Of a stretch of DNA of 14,080 nt, positions 1-8,346 are shown piece after piece. The translations under genes were made by a program, and so were the position numbers. Positions within the stretch are counted from its first letter, which is position 1. Each line of letters begins with the position of its first letter. A model generated the notes under the pieces. That model was not told where the DNA came from. It saw nothing but the letters and a program-made list of their open reading frames with translations, and did not search any database. Source of the stretch: Bodonicaedibacter sp963693005 (GTDB lineage: Bacteria > Pseudomonadota > Alphaproteobacteria > UBA6184); NCBI GenBank assembly GCA_963693005.1, contig OY843727.1:1-14080 (forward strand), written 5' to 3'.

Positions 1-303
1 GTCAATCGAACCACACTCGTTTCAAACGCGGTGTGTCGCAAAACGCGGTGGGAACATCAAAGGGCGAGCAAGCTCGTGGTGGAGGGCCACGCGCAGGAGG
101 GAACTCACGCAACGGACCGCGGTCGAGCAGAAGGATGACGAAGCGGTAAACGTAGAGTCAGTCGGTCAGTCAGTCAGTCAGTGGTTCACCTGATGAAATG
201 GAGTTGTTGGAACAGAAAAGCGATGTTGACGATCGAGCACTAGTGCGATTTTACGCCGAGGAAGAGATAAAACAAGAGGAGAGGAAAAACAAGATGAAAC
301 CAC
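1..303 (-). other. Spacer after hydrolase U1, leading to the next LRAT-like gene
   Basis: This holds the hydrolase 3' flank and the 5' flank of the LRAT-like gene of the unit to the left, whose ATG would lie just outside the window. On the minus strand a pyrimidine-rich tract of about 36 nt (258-293) begins just after the hydrolase stop, followed by an AG about 20 nt later. A GTCA tetranucleotide repeat lies at 157-182. No gene is supported; the 70-codon plus-strand frame at 198-410 runs antisense into the hydrolase. Confidence 0.7.
157..182. repeat. GTCA tetranucleotide microsatellite
   Basis: Six and a half GTCA-type steps with one interruption (gtcggtca). The same tract, with the same number of steps and the same interruption, occurs at 2993-3018, 4246-4271, 7105-7130, 8524-8549 and 11392-11417. 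Lack of length variation at a usually unstable repeat fits very recent copying or homogenisation. Confidence 0.9.
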
Positions 304-1117
304 TCAGTTGCGGGTTTCGGTATTGTTCAGAAAGTCGCCCACAGCGACGTAGAGCCCAGACCACTGCTTTACGTCGTGCCCGTACTGCGTCGCTTCGACG
401 AAATTGGTGACTCGGCCGTCTGCGTGGCCGCGCTGGGCCGTGGCGACAGCCGCGAGCGCCACCCCGTGCGAGAAGGGCACAACGCGGTCCAGGGTGCCGT
501 GGATGACGAGCAGCGGGCACCGCACCCGCGCCACTTTTGCTTCGTTGTCGAACATGTCGAGGGTGCCCACGCTGCGCCCGAGCATCACCGACGCGCAGCT
601 GCGGAATGGCGACAGCAGCACCAGCGCCGAGACGTCCGGCGCCACGGTCGCAGCGAGGTCCACCGCGGGGCCGGAGCCGAGGGACCACCCAACCAGCACT
701 ACGTCGGCGGGCGCGAACTTGAGCGTCCCGGTCACGTGGTCGTACGCTGCCCTCGCCGCGGCGAGGACGGACGCCTCGGTGGGCGCCCCGCCTGAAGCCC
801 CGTAGCCTGGGTAGTCCAAGGCAAACACGGAGCACTGGAGCTCGCGATGCACCTCCTGCAGGAACGGCAGGCAGCTCCGAAGCGTCTCGGCGTTGCCGTG
901 GTGGAACAGCACCACGCGGCGGCTTGCCGCGTGGGGGAGGAAAACCGTCGAGAGCCGAATCCGCGGGGCTGGGCCCGCACTACACGGCGCGGGCCATGGA
1001 TGACCACGACGCCGGCGGCGGATCGTCTGCCATGTCGATGAAGTTGTGTCCGGGGATTGCGGCCATCACCGACGCATCGTACGTCTGCCGCTTCATGAAC
1101 ACGGCGTAGTTCAGCAT
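304..1117 (-). pseudogene. ABHD17-type hydrolase, U1 copy, frameshifted by 32-bp deletion
   Basis: The start ATG (1115-1117) and the stop match the intact U5 copy. A 32-bp deletion at 994/995 removes codons about 41-52 and shifts the frame. Reading from the ATG gives about 41 correct residues, a few wrong ones (ARAV) and a stop. The catalytic part downstream is undamaged: HHGN, GWSLGS, GTLD and GHD are all readable in one frame from 915 to 304, but no ATG precedes them in that frame. A non-ATG start at the GTG before LFHHGN is conceivable but would drop the N-terminal 80 residues. The deletion lies in a GC-rich, partly self-complementary stretch (ccccacccccatggg), where sequencing or assembly error is also possible. 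Confidence 0.8.
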
Positions 1118-1430
1118 ACCGCACGGGTCGCTGTGTCTTCGCAAACGCAACGCCACGGTTATGAGCACACGGGAACCCACTGCACTGATTCGCACGTGTG
1201 CCGGTTGATTCTTCCGCGTGACTCTTCGAACAAGGAAGGGGGATCGTGAGGACGACGCAAGGAAGGGCAAGACACGGAAACCGGAACAGCACGGGCGATG
1301 GGAACGCACGAACGTAGCGCCCCAAAAGGGGAAGGGGGGAAGGGACAAACAAACTAACACGCAAGCGCCATCACGCGACGGCAACAGCGACGGAAACAGC
1401 ACGGAGAAACGAAGTGAGTTGGAGGGAGCG
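1118..1430 (-). other. Spacer between LRAT-like A and hydrolase, U1
   Basis: A 313-bp spacer. On the minus strand it holds two pyrimidine-rich stretches, at 1324-1353 (complement of aaaaggggaaggggggaagg) and 1229-1268. Candidate AG acceptors follow the second stretch, within about 110 nt of the hydrolase ATG. The hydrolase frame is open across the whole spacer, which I attribute to CT-rich composition rather than coding. Confidence 0.6.
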
Positions 1431-1922
1431 CTAAGGCTGGCGCTGGTTCTCCACCGCGGCCACAACCGCCCGCGACCAGTGCCAGCAGTTGAACCAAAGA
1501 CAGTGGTACGTTCCGCGGCGAGAGACCGTCGCGCACGCGTCGAAGAGGGCGTGCTCCGTGGCGGTGCAAACGCGCTTGCTGTCCACGGACCACCCGGCCT
1601 GCCTGAACACGTCCGCGGACACCGCCATGCCCACGGTGGCCCCCTCGGCCGACCACTCGAACACGATGTAGTCGCCGGGCTGCGCGGCGTGCCGGGGGTT
1701 CTTGGCGAGGCGGTCCTTGAATGCTTGCGGGAGATCCTTCTCGTTGGGCGGGAGGCGGATCGCCACTGCGGGATGATAGACCGCGGTCCACGGGTAGCGG
1801 TAGATGTAGAACACTGTGAACCTCTCCGTGTCGTCGAGGTCCGCGCCGAACAAGTCCTTCAGCTTCTGCGGGTAGTCGGACAGCGCCACTGACGCGTAAT
1901 CGGCGCTCGGGGAGGATGACAT
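1431..1922 (-). CDS. LRAT/NlpC-P60-like papain-fold protein A, U1 copy
   Basis: This is a 163-residue protein, translated identically in U1, U3, U5 and U6. His50 (motif YHPAVAI) and Cys146 (motif WFNCWHW) sit in the order His then Asn-Cys near the C-terminus. That is the permuted papain-like arrangement of the LRAT/PPPDE group, whose members act as acyltransferases, thioesterases or peptidases through a Cys nucleophile. A conserved-looking core (GDYIVFEWSAEG, residues 83-94) lies between. No signal peptide or membrane anchor is evident, so a soluble protein is likely. The frame is open 30 codons further upstream, but MSSSPS is chosen because paralogue B starts at the same residues and a CAG acceptor lies 13 nt before it. 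The family call rests on motifs only; the substrate is unknown. Confidence 0.75.
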   Translation of the reverse strand: MSSSPSADYASVALSDYPQKLKDLFGADLDDTERFTVFYIYRYPWTAVYHPAVAIRLPPNEKDLPQAFKDRLAKNPRHAAQPGDYIVFEWSAEGATVGMAVSADVFRQAGWSVDSKRVCTATEHALFDACATVSRRGTYHCLWFNCWHWSRAVVAAVENQRQP

Positions 1923-2311
1923 TGGGTCGGGGCTTCTGGGGCACAGCGACAAGACAAACAACAAGTCATTCGAAGAAACTCCTGTCCACTGCGGGGCGGG
2001 GTGTCGCAGCACGGTGCAACATCAAAGGGGCGAGCCGACAGACAGCAGGCTCATCGTGTGGGGGCGGCCAGGCGCACGAGGTGGAAATGATGGGCGGGAT
2101 CAAAAAAAAAGAAGAAGGGTTTCGGTGCCGGCGCCCTTGAGGCGGAAGGAACCGTCGCGGCCGTGGCACCGGGCGCATTCTGGAACAGCGAAGGAATAAC
2201 TATTGCGGCAGCTTTGCTGTCCGGGAAGCAAAGAAAAAGGACCTCAACCGCGCGAAGGGAGGAAAACACGAAAAAGCGGCTCAAAATAACGGCGACGAAC
2301 AGAGCCGACAC
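1923..2311 (-). other. Spacer between LRAT-like B and A, U1
   Basis: A 389-bp spacer. Minus-strand pyrimidine tracts lie at 2102-2119 (a run of nine T with CTTCTTC before it) and 2229-2241. The part nearest gene A (about 1923-2036) resembles the 5' flank of gene B (2816-2906), sharing catcaaagggg/cgagc, a tgtcgca block and the CAG before the ATG. No gene is seen. Confidence 0.6.
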
Positions 2312-2815
2312 CTACAGCACGTGCTTATCCAACTGCCGGTTCTCCACCTCGGCTGCGGCCGCTTGTGTCCAGTCTTGGCAGTTGAACCAGAGAAAGCTGT
2401 AGTGACGACCCTGCGATACCGCCACGCATGCGTCGAACATTGTCCGTTCTGTCGCGCTGCAAACGCGCTTGCTGTCCACGGACCACCCGGCCTGCCTGAA
2501 CACGTCCGCGGACAGCGCCATGCCCACGGTGGCCCCTTCGGCCGACCACTCGAACACGATGTAGTCGCCGGGCTGCGCGGCGCGCTGAGAATTCTTGGCG
2601 AGGCGGTCCTTGAATGCTTGCGGGAGATCCTTCTCGTTGGGCGGGAGACGGATCGCCACCGCGGGATGGCTGAGGAGCGTCCAAACGGTGCGGGAGATGC
2701 GGAACACCGTGAGCATCGCCGCGTCGTCGAGGTGCGCGCCGAACAACTGCTTCAGCTTCTTCGGGTAGTCGGACAGCGCCACTGACGCGTAATCGGCGCT
2801 CGGGGAGGATGACAT
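2312..2815 (-). CDS. LRAT/NlpC-P60-like papain-fold protein B, U1 copy
   Basis: This 167-residue paralogue of A keeps the same His50 (SHPAVAI) and Cys146 (WFNCQDW) and the same core. Residues 50-119 differ from A at only four positions (76, 77, 78, 101). Residues 28-49 and everything after 120 differ strongly, and B has a longer tail ending DKHVL. NCQDW is closer than A's NCWHW to the Asn-Cys-polar-aromatic motif usual in LRAT/PPPDE proteins. B is the first gene of the unit in transcription order. The start is fixed by the shared MSSSPSADYA and a CAG acceptor 9 nt upstream of the ATG. The enzymatic role is inferred from family resemblance and not certain. Confidence 0.75.
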   Translation of the reverse strand: MSSSPSADYASVALSDYPKKLKQLFGAHLDDAAMLTVFRISRTVWTLLSHPAVAIRLPPNEKDLPQAFKDRLAKNSQRAAQPGDYIVFEWSAEGATVGMALSADVFRQAGWSVDSKRVCSATERTMFDACVAVSQGRHYSFLWFNCQDWTQAAAAEVENRQLDKHVL

Positions 2816-3139
2816 TTGGGGTTTCTGGGCACAGCCGTCAATCGAACCACACTCGTTTCAAACGCGGTGTGTCGCAAAACGCGGTGGGAACATCAAAGGG
2901 CGAGCAAGCTCGTGGTGGAGGGCCACGCGCAGGAGGGAACTCACGCAACGGACCGCGGTCGAGCAGAAGGATGACGAAGCGGTAAACGTAGAGTCAGTCG
3001 GTCAGTCAGTCAGTCAGTGGTTCACCTGATGAAATGGAGTTGTTGGAACAGAAAAGCGATGTTGACGATCGAGCACTAGTGCGATTTTACGCCGAGGAAG
3101 AGATAAAACAAGAGGAGAGGAAAAACAAGATGAAACCAC
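2816..3139 (-). other. Spacer between hydrolase U2 fragment and LRAT-like B of U1
   Basis: A 324-bp spacer with the same content as 1-303 plus the 23-bp leader of gene B (2816-2836). The GTCA tract is at 2993-3018 and the post-stop pyrimidine tract at 3094-3129. Confidence 0.65.
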
Positions 3140-3575
3140 TCAGTTGCGGGTTTCGGTATTGTTCAGAAAGTCGCCCACAGCGACGTAGAGCCCAGACCAC
3201 TGCTTTACGTCGTGCCCGTACTGCGTCGCTTCGACGAAATTGGTGACTCGGCCGTCTGCGTGGCCGCGCTGGGCCGTGGCGACAGCCGCGAGCGCCACCC
3301 CGTGCGAGAAGGGCACAACGCGGTCCAGGGTGCCGTGGATGACGAGCAGCGGGCACCGCACCCGCGCCACTTTTGCTTCGTTGTCGAACATGTCGAGGGT
3401 GCCCACGCTGCGCCCGAGCATCACCGACGCGCAGCTGCGGAATGGCGACAGCAGCACCAGCGCCGAGACGTCCGGCGCCACGGTCGCAGCGAGGTCCACA
3501 CGGCGGGGCCGGAGCCGAGGGACCACCCAACCAGCACTGAGGACGTCGGCGGGCGCGAACTTGAGCGTCCCGGTC
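3140..3575 (-). pseudogene. ABHD17-type hydrolase, U2 3' fragment
   Basis: Only codons from about 139 to the stop remain. The 622-bp deletion joins ggtca to the spacer's aaaagggg with a shared ca. Two insertions (+4 near 3540 and +2 near 3500) together restore the frame but scramble the stretch between, so GWSLGS with nucleophile Ser156 is not read. Asp221 and His258 remain in frame. An open frame runs on into spacer sequence up to 3616, but nothing supports it as a gene. A functional hydrolase is ruled out if the sequence is correct. Confidence 0.85.
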
Positions 3576-3682
3576 AAAAGGGGAAGGGGGGAAGGGACAA
3601 ACAAACTAACACGCAAGCGCCATCACGCGACGGCAACAGCGACGGAAACAGCACGGAGAAACGAAGTGAGTTGGAGGGAGCG
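3576..3682 (-). other. Shortened spacer between LRAT-like remnant and hydrolase fragment, U2
   Basis: Only the gene-A-proximal 107 bp of the normal 313-bp spacer remain, including the aaaagggg pyrimidine tract. The hydrolase-proximal part fell in the 622-bp deletion. Confidence 0.75.
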
Positions 3683-4069
3683 CTAAGGTCGTCGCGCACG
3701 CGTCGAAGAGGGCGTGCTCCGTGGCGGTGCAAACGCGCTTGCTGTCCACGGACCACCCGGCCTGCCTGAACACGCGCGGACACCGCCATGCCCACGGTGG
3801 CCCCCTCGGCCGACCACTCGAACACGATGTAGTCGCCGGGCTGCGCGGCGTGCCGGGGGTTCTTGGCGAGGCGGTCCTTGAATGCTTGCGGGAGATCCTT
3901 CTCGTTGGGCGGGAGGCGGATCGCCCTAGACCGCGGCCACGGGTAGCGGTAGATGTAGAACACTGTGAACCTCTCCGTGTCGTCGAGGTGCGCGCCGAAC
4001 AAGTCCTTCAGCTTCCGGGTAGTCGGACAGCGCCACTGACGCGTAATCGGCGCTCGGGGAGGATGACAT
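3683..4069 (-). pseudogene. LRAT-like A/B hybrid remnant in U2
   Basis: The body resembles A (ERFTVFYIYRYPW), while the sequence upstream of the ATG (4067-4069) is that of B. A 2-bp deletion near 4015 breaks the frame after about 18 codons. A 12-bp loss near 3925 removes the His50 region. A deletion at 3689/3691 replaces 91 bp with tc, removing the C-terminus with Cys146. The A-type TAG stop survives at 3683. The base giving ggtgcgcgcc is B-like while the following aacaagtcc is A-like, so the join is mosaic. Confidence 0.82.
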
Positions 4070-4392
4070 TTGGGGTTTCTGGGCACAGCCGTCAATCGAA
4101 CCACACTCGTTTCAAACGCGGTGTGTCGCAAAACGCGGTGGGAACATCAAAGGGCGGCAAGCTCGTGGTGGAGGGCCACGCGCAGGAGGGAACTCACGCA
4201 ACGGACCGCGGTCGAGCAGAAGGATGACGAAGCGGTAAACGTAGAGTCAGTCGGTCAGTCAGTCAGTCAGTGGTTCACCTGATGAAATGGAGTTGTTGGA
4301 ACAGAAAAGCGATGTTGACGATCGAGCACTAGTGCGATTTTACGCCGAGGAAGAGATAAAACAAGAGGAGAGGAAAAACAAGATGAAACCAC
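4070..4392 (-). other. Spacer between hydrolase U3 and LRAT-like remnant of U2
   Basis: A 323-bp spacer, 1 bp shorter than the others through loss of an a near 4156 (agggcggcaagc against agggcgagcaagc). GTCA tract at 4246-4271. No gene. Confidence 0.65.
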
Positions 4393-5229
4393 TCAGTTGC
4401 GGGTTTCGGTATTGTTCAGAAAGTCGCCCACAGCGACGTAGAGCCCAGACCACTGCTTTACGTCGTGCCCGTACTTCGCTTCGACGAAATTGGTGACTCG
4501 GGTCTGCGTGGCCGCGCTGGGCCGTGGCGACAAACCGCGAGCGCCACCCCGTGCGAGAAGGGCACAACGCGGTCCAGGGTGGGGATGACGAGCAGCGGGC
4601 ACCGCACCCGCGCCACTTTTGCTTCGTTGTCGAACATGTCGAGGGTGCCCACGCTGCGCCCGAGCATCACCGACGCGCAGCTGCGGAATGGCGACAGCAG
4701 CACCAGCGCCGAGACGTCCGGCGCCACGGTCGCAGCGAGGTCCACCGCGGGCGGAGCCGAGGGACCACCCAACCAGCACTACGTCGGCGGGCGCGAACTT
4801 GAGCGTCCCGGTCACGTGGTCGTACGCTGCCCTCGCCGCGGCGAGGACGGACGCCTCGGTGGGCGCCCCGCCTGAAGCCCCGTAGCCTGGGTAGTCCAAG
4901 GCAAACACGGAGCACTGGAGCTCGCGATGCACCTCCTGCAGGAACGGCAGGCAGCTCCGAAGCGTCTCGGCGTTGCCGTGGTGGAACAGCACCACGCGGC
5001 GGCTTGCCGCGTGGGGGAGGAAAACCGTCGAGAGCCGAATCCGCGGGGCTGGGCCCGCACTACACGGCGCGGGCGTACCCCACCCCCATGGGCCCGAGGG
5101 GACCGTCATGGATGACCACGACGCCGGCGGCGGATCGTCTGCCATGTCGATGAAGTTGTGTCCGGGGATTGCGGCCATCACCGACGCATCGTACGTCTGC
5201 CGCTTCATGAACACGGCGTAGTTCAGCAT
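4393..5229 (-). pseudogene. ABHD17-type hydrolase, U3 copy with indel cluster
   Basis: The N-terminal 159 residues are correct, including HHGN and GWSLGS with Ser156. A 2-bp deletion near 4751 then shifts the frame, and further indels (-3, +1, -2, -3) between 4585 and 4474 bring it back only at TNFVEA, so the end YGHDVKQW is in frame. The net change is -9, so the reading frame stays open from start to stop, but about 85 residues are out of frame, including GTLD with Asp221. The product would lack part of its fold and its acid residue. Because all changes are indels and only one side of the unit is affected, consensus error could explain this copy. Confidence 0.72.
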
Positions 5230-5542
5230 ACCGCACGGGTCGCTGTGTCTTCGCAAACGCAACGCCACGGTTATGAGCACACGGGAACCCACTGCACTGA
5301 TTCGCACGTGTGCCGGTTGATTCTTCCGCGTGACTCTTCGAACAAGGAAGGGGGATCGTGAGGACGACGCAAGGAAGGGCAAGACACGGAAACCGGAACA
5401 GCACGGGCGATGGGAACGCACGAACGTAGCGCCCCAAAAGGGGAAGGGGGGAAGGGACAAACAAACTAACACGCAAGCGCCATCACGCGACGGCAACAGC
5501 GACGGAAACAGCACGGAGAAACGAAGTGAGTTGGAGGGAGCG
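5230..5542 (-). other. Spacer between LRAT-like A and hydrolase, U3
   Basis: Full 313 bp, same pyrimidine tracts as the U1 spacer and no indel. Nothing else seen. Confidence 0.6.
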
Positions 5543-6034
5543 CTAAGGCTGGCGCTGGTTCTCCACCGCGGCCACAACCGCCCGCGACCAGTGCCAGCAG
5601 TTGAACCAAAGACAGTGGTACGTTCCGCGGCGAGAGACCGTCGCGCACGCGTCGAAGAGGGCGTGCTCCGTGGCGGTGCAAACGCGCTTGCTGTCCACGG
5701 ACCACCCGGCCTGCCTGAACACGTCCGCGGACACCGCCATGCCCACGGTGGCCCCCTCGGCCGACCACTCGAACACGATGTAGTCGCCGGGCTGCGCGGC
5801 GTGCCGGGGGTTCTTGGCGAGGCGGTCCTTGAATGCTTGCGGGAGATCCTTCTCGTTGGGCGGGAGGCGGATCGCCACTGCGGGATGATAGACCGCGGTC
5901 CACGGGTAGCGGTAGATGTAGAACACTGTGAACCTCTCCGTGTCGTCGAGGTCCGCGCCGAACAAGTCCTTCAGCTTCTGCGGGTAGTCGGACAGCGCCA
6001 CTGACGCGTAATCGGCGCTCGGGGAGGATGACAT
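5543..6034 (-). CDS. LRAT/NlpC-P60-like protein A, U3 copy
   Basis: The translation is identical to the U1 copy: 163 residues, His50 and Cys146 (NCWHW) present. It is followed 313 bp downstream by the damaged U3 hydrolase and preceded 389 bp upstream by B. Confidence 0.75.
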   Translation of the reverse strand: MSSSPSADYASVALSDYPQKLKDLFGADLDDTERFTVFYIYRYPWTAVYHPAVAIRLPPNEKDLPQAFKDRLAKNPRHAAQPGDYIVFEWSAEGATVGMAVSADVFRQAGWSVDSKRVCTATEHALFDACATVSRRGTYHCLWFNCWHWSRAVVAAVENQRQP

Positions 6035-6423
6035 TGGGTCGGGGCTTCTGGGGCACAGCGACAAGACAAACAACAAGTCATTCGAAGAAACTCCTGTCCA
6101 CTGCGGGGCGGGGTGTCGCAGCACGGTGCAACATCAAAGGGGCGAGCCGACAGACAGCAGGCTCATCGTGTGGGGGCGGCCAGGCGCACGAGGTGGAAAT
6201 GATGGGCGGGATCAAAAAAAAAGAAGAAGGGTTTCGGTGCCGGCGCCCTTGAGGCGGAAGGAACCGTCGCGGCCGTGGCACCGGGCGCATTCTGGAACAG
6301 CGAAGGAATAACTATTGCGGCAGCTTTGCTGTCCGGGAAGCAAAGAAAAAGGACCTCAACCGCGCGAAGGGAGGAAAACACGAAAAAGCGGCTCAAAATA
6401 ACGGCGACGAACAGAGCCGACAC
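6035..6423 (-). other. Spacer between LRAT-like B and A, U3
   Basis: Full 389 bp, with the nine-A run (plus strand) near 6214. No gene or further signal seen. Confidence 0.6.
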
Positions 6424-6927
6424 CTACAGCACGTGCTTATCCAACTGCCGGTTCGCCACCTCGGCTGCGGCCGCTTGTGTCCAGTCTTGGCAGTTGAACC
6501 AGAGAAAGCTGTAGTGACGACCCTGCGATACCGCCACGCATGCGTCGAACATTGTCCGTTCTGTCGCGCTGCAAACGCGCTTGCTGTCCACGGACCACCC
6601 GGCCTGCCTGAACACGTCCGCGGACAGCGCCATGCCCACGGTGGCCCCTTCGGCCGACCACTCGAACACGATGTAGTCGCCGGGCTGCGCGGCGCGCTGA
6701 GAATTCTTGGCGAGGCGGTCCTTGAATGCTTGCGGGAGATCCTTCTCGTTGGGCGGGAGACGGATCGCCACCGCGGGATGGCTGAGGAGCGTCCAAACGG
6801 TGCGGGAGATGCGGAACACCGTGAGCATCGCCGCGTCGTCGAGGTGCGCGCCGAACAACTGCTTCAGCTTCTTCGGGTAGTCGGACAGCGCCACTGACGC
6901 GTAATCGGCGCTCGGGGAGGATGACAT
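6424..6927 (-). CDS. LRAT/NlpC-P60-like protein B, U3 copy
   Basis: The gene is intact (167 residues, His50, Cys146, NCQDW). It differs from the U1 and U5 copies by one substitution, Glu158 to Ala (GAG to GCG near 6455), in the C-terminal tail away from the predicted active site. Confidence 0.75.
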   Translation of the reverse strand: MSSSPSADYASVALSDYPKKLKQLFGAHLDDAAMLTVFRISRTVWTLLSHPAVAIRLPPNEKDLPQAFKDRLAKNSQRAAQPGDYIVFEWSAEGATVGMALSADVFRQAGWSVDSKRVCSATERTMFDACVAVSQGRHYSFLWFNCQDWTQAAAAEVANRQLDKHVL

Positions 6928-7251
6928 TTGGGGTTTCTGGGCACAGCCGTCAATCGAACCACACTCGTTTCAAACGCGGTGTGTCGCAAAACGCGGTGGG
7001 AACATCAAAGGGCGAGCAAGCTCGTGGTGGAGGGCCACGCGCAGGAGGGAACTCACGCAACGGACCGCGGTCGAGCAGAAGGATGACGAAGCGGTAAACG
7101 TAGAGTCAGTCGGTCAGTCAGTCAGTCAGTGGTTCACCTGATGAAATGGAGTTGTTGGAACAGAAAAGCGATGTTGACGATCGAGCACTAGTGCGATTTT
7201 ACGCCGAGGAAGAGATAAAACAAGAGGAGAGGAAAAACAAGATGAAACCAC
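6928..7251 (-). other. Spacer between hydrolase U4 fragment and LRAT-like B of U3
   Basis: Full 324 bp. GTCA tract at 7105-7130 and post-stop pyrimidine tract at 7206-7241. Confidence 0.65.
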
Positions 7252-7606
7252 TCAGTTGCGGGTTTCGGTATTGTTCAGAAAGTCGCCCACAGCGACGTAG
7301 AGCCCAGACCACTGCTTTACGTCGTGCCCGTACTGCGTCGCTTCGACGAAATTGGTGACTCGGCCGTCTGCGTGGCCGCGCTGGGCCGTGGCGACAGCCG
7401 CGAGCGCCACCCCGTGCGAGAAGGGCACAACGCGGTCCAGGGTGCCGTGGATGACGAGCAGCGGGCACCGCACCCGCGCCACTTTTGCTTCGTTGTCGAA
7501 CATGTCGAGGGTGCCCACGCTGCGCCCGAGCATCACCGACGCGCAGCTGCGGAATGGCGACAGCAGCACCAGCGCCGAGACGTCCGGCGCCACGGTCGCA
7601 GCGAGG
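7252..7606 (-). pseudogene. ABHD17-type hydrolase, U4 3' fragment
   Basis: Codons from about 164 to the stop are preserved without indels, covering LAATVAPDVS, GTLD (Asp221) and YGHD (His258). The nucleophile motif GWSLGS and everything before it are deleted. The fragment is joined to spacer sequence beginning caaacgcaacgcc. It is in frame with an open stretch reaching the LRAT-like ATG at 8346, giving a 364-codon chimeric frame (see findings). Confidence 0.85.
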
Positions 7607-7894
7607 ACAAACGCAACGCCACGGTTACGAGCACACGGGAACCCACTGCACTGATTCGCACGTGTGCCGGTTGATTCTTCCGCGTGACTCTTCGAACAAG
7701 GAAGGGGGATCGTGAGGACGACGCAAGGAAGGGCAAGACACGGAAACCGGAACAGCACGGGCGATGGGAACGCACGAACGTAGCGCCCCAAAAGGGGAAG
7801 GGGGGGGGACAAACAAACTAACACGCAAGCGCCATCACGCGACGGCAACAGCGACGGAAACAGCACGGAGAAACGAAGTGAGTTGGAGGGAGCG
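7607..7894 (-). other. Spacer between LRAT-like remnant and hydrolase fragment, U4
   Basis: Most of the normal spacer is kept, but the hydrolase start codon and about 24 bp next to it are deleted. A G-run is altered (nine g in place of ggggggaaggg near 7800), and one base differs (gttacgagc for gttatgagc near 7627). Confidence 0.7.
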
Positions 7895-8346
7895 CTAAGG
7901 CTGGCGCTGGTTCTCCACCGCGGCACAAGACCAGTGCCAGCAGTTGAACCAAAGCAGTGGTACGTTCCGCGGCGAGAGACCGTCGCGCACGCGTCGAAAG
8001 GGCGTGCTCCGTGGCGGTGCGCGCTTGCTGTCCACGGACCACCCGGCCGGAACACGTCCGCGGCGCCATGCCCACGGTGGCCCCCTCGGCCGACCACTCG
8101 AACACGATGTAGTCGCCGGGCTGCGCGGCGTGCCGGGGGTTCTTGGCGAGGCGGTCTTGAATGCTTGCGGGAGATCCTTCTCGTTGGGCGGGAGGCGGAT
8201 CGCCAGGATGATAGACCGCGCCGACCTCTCGCAAACGTCCACGGGTAGCGGTAGATGTAGAACACCGCGCCGAACAACTCCTTCAGCTTCTGCGGGTAGT
8301 CGGACAGCGCCACTGACGCGTAATCGGCGCTCGGGGAGGATGACAT
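7895..8346 (-). pseudogene. LRAT-like A/B hybrid remnant in U4
   Basis: The ATG at 8344-8346 reads MSSSPSADYASVALSDYPQK and then KELFGAVFYIYRYPW, an A-like body missing 9 residues through an in-frame 27-bp loss. Later indels, including a 16-bp insertion and several 1-5 bp deletions, break the frame. The C-terminal coding for WFNCWHW is still present but in another frame. The flank upstream of the ATG is that of B. A functional LRAT-like product is unlikely. Confidence 0.82.

Larger units (their letters stand above)
1..2836 (-). repeat. Repeat unit U1 (long, 32 bp short of full length)
   Basis: U1 matches U5 throughout except for one 32-bp deletion at the 994/995 junction, which accounts for its whole length difference (2868 - 32 = 2836). 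Both LRAT-like genes are intact and the hydrolase is frameshifted. Confidence 0.95.
2837..4090 (-). repeat. Repeat unit U2 (short, 1254 bp)
   Basis: Relative to U5, U2 lacks 622 bp spanning the hydrolase 5' half and part of the spacer (junction near 3575), a net 89 bp at the LRAT-like 3' end (3689/3691), and 893 bp equal to the exact distance between the A and B start codons. Five small indels (+2, +4, -2, -12, -2) complete the difference: 2868 - 622 - 89 - 893 - 10 = 1254. Confidence 0.92.
4091..6948 (-). repeat. Repeat unit U3 (long, 2858 bp)
   Basis: U3 differs from U5 in length by six small indels, all in its first 670 bp: -1 in the spacer near 4156, then -3, -2, +1, -3 and -2 between about 4474 and 4752. 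The remainder matches U5 in length and almost base for base. Confidence 0.93.

Noticed and set aside
157..182. GTCA repeat as a protein-binding array or origin element
   Set aside because: It is a short simple tetranucleotide tract without associated structure; a microsatellite is sufficient explanation.
198..410. 70-codon plus-strand frame starting MELLEQKSDVDD, present in all six units
   Set aside because: Its second half is antisense to the hydrolase 3' end, it resembles no family I recognise, and its conservation follows from the units being near-identical.
1218..1892. 224-codon plus-strand frame across the A gene, repeated in four units
   Set aside because: It is antisense to gene A, rich in Arg/Gly/Val/His as expected from GC-rich shadow frames, and has no domain signature.
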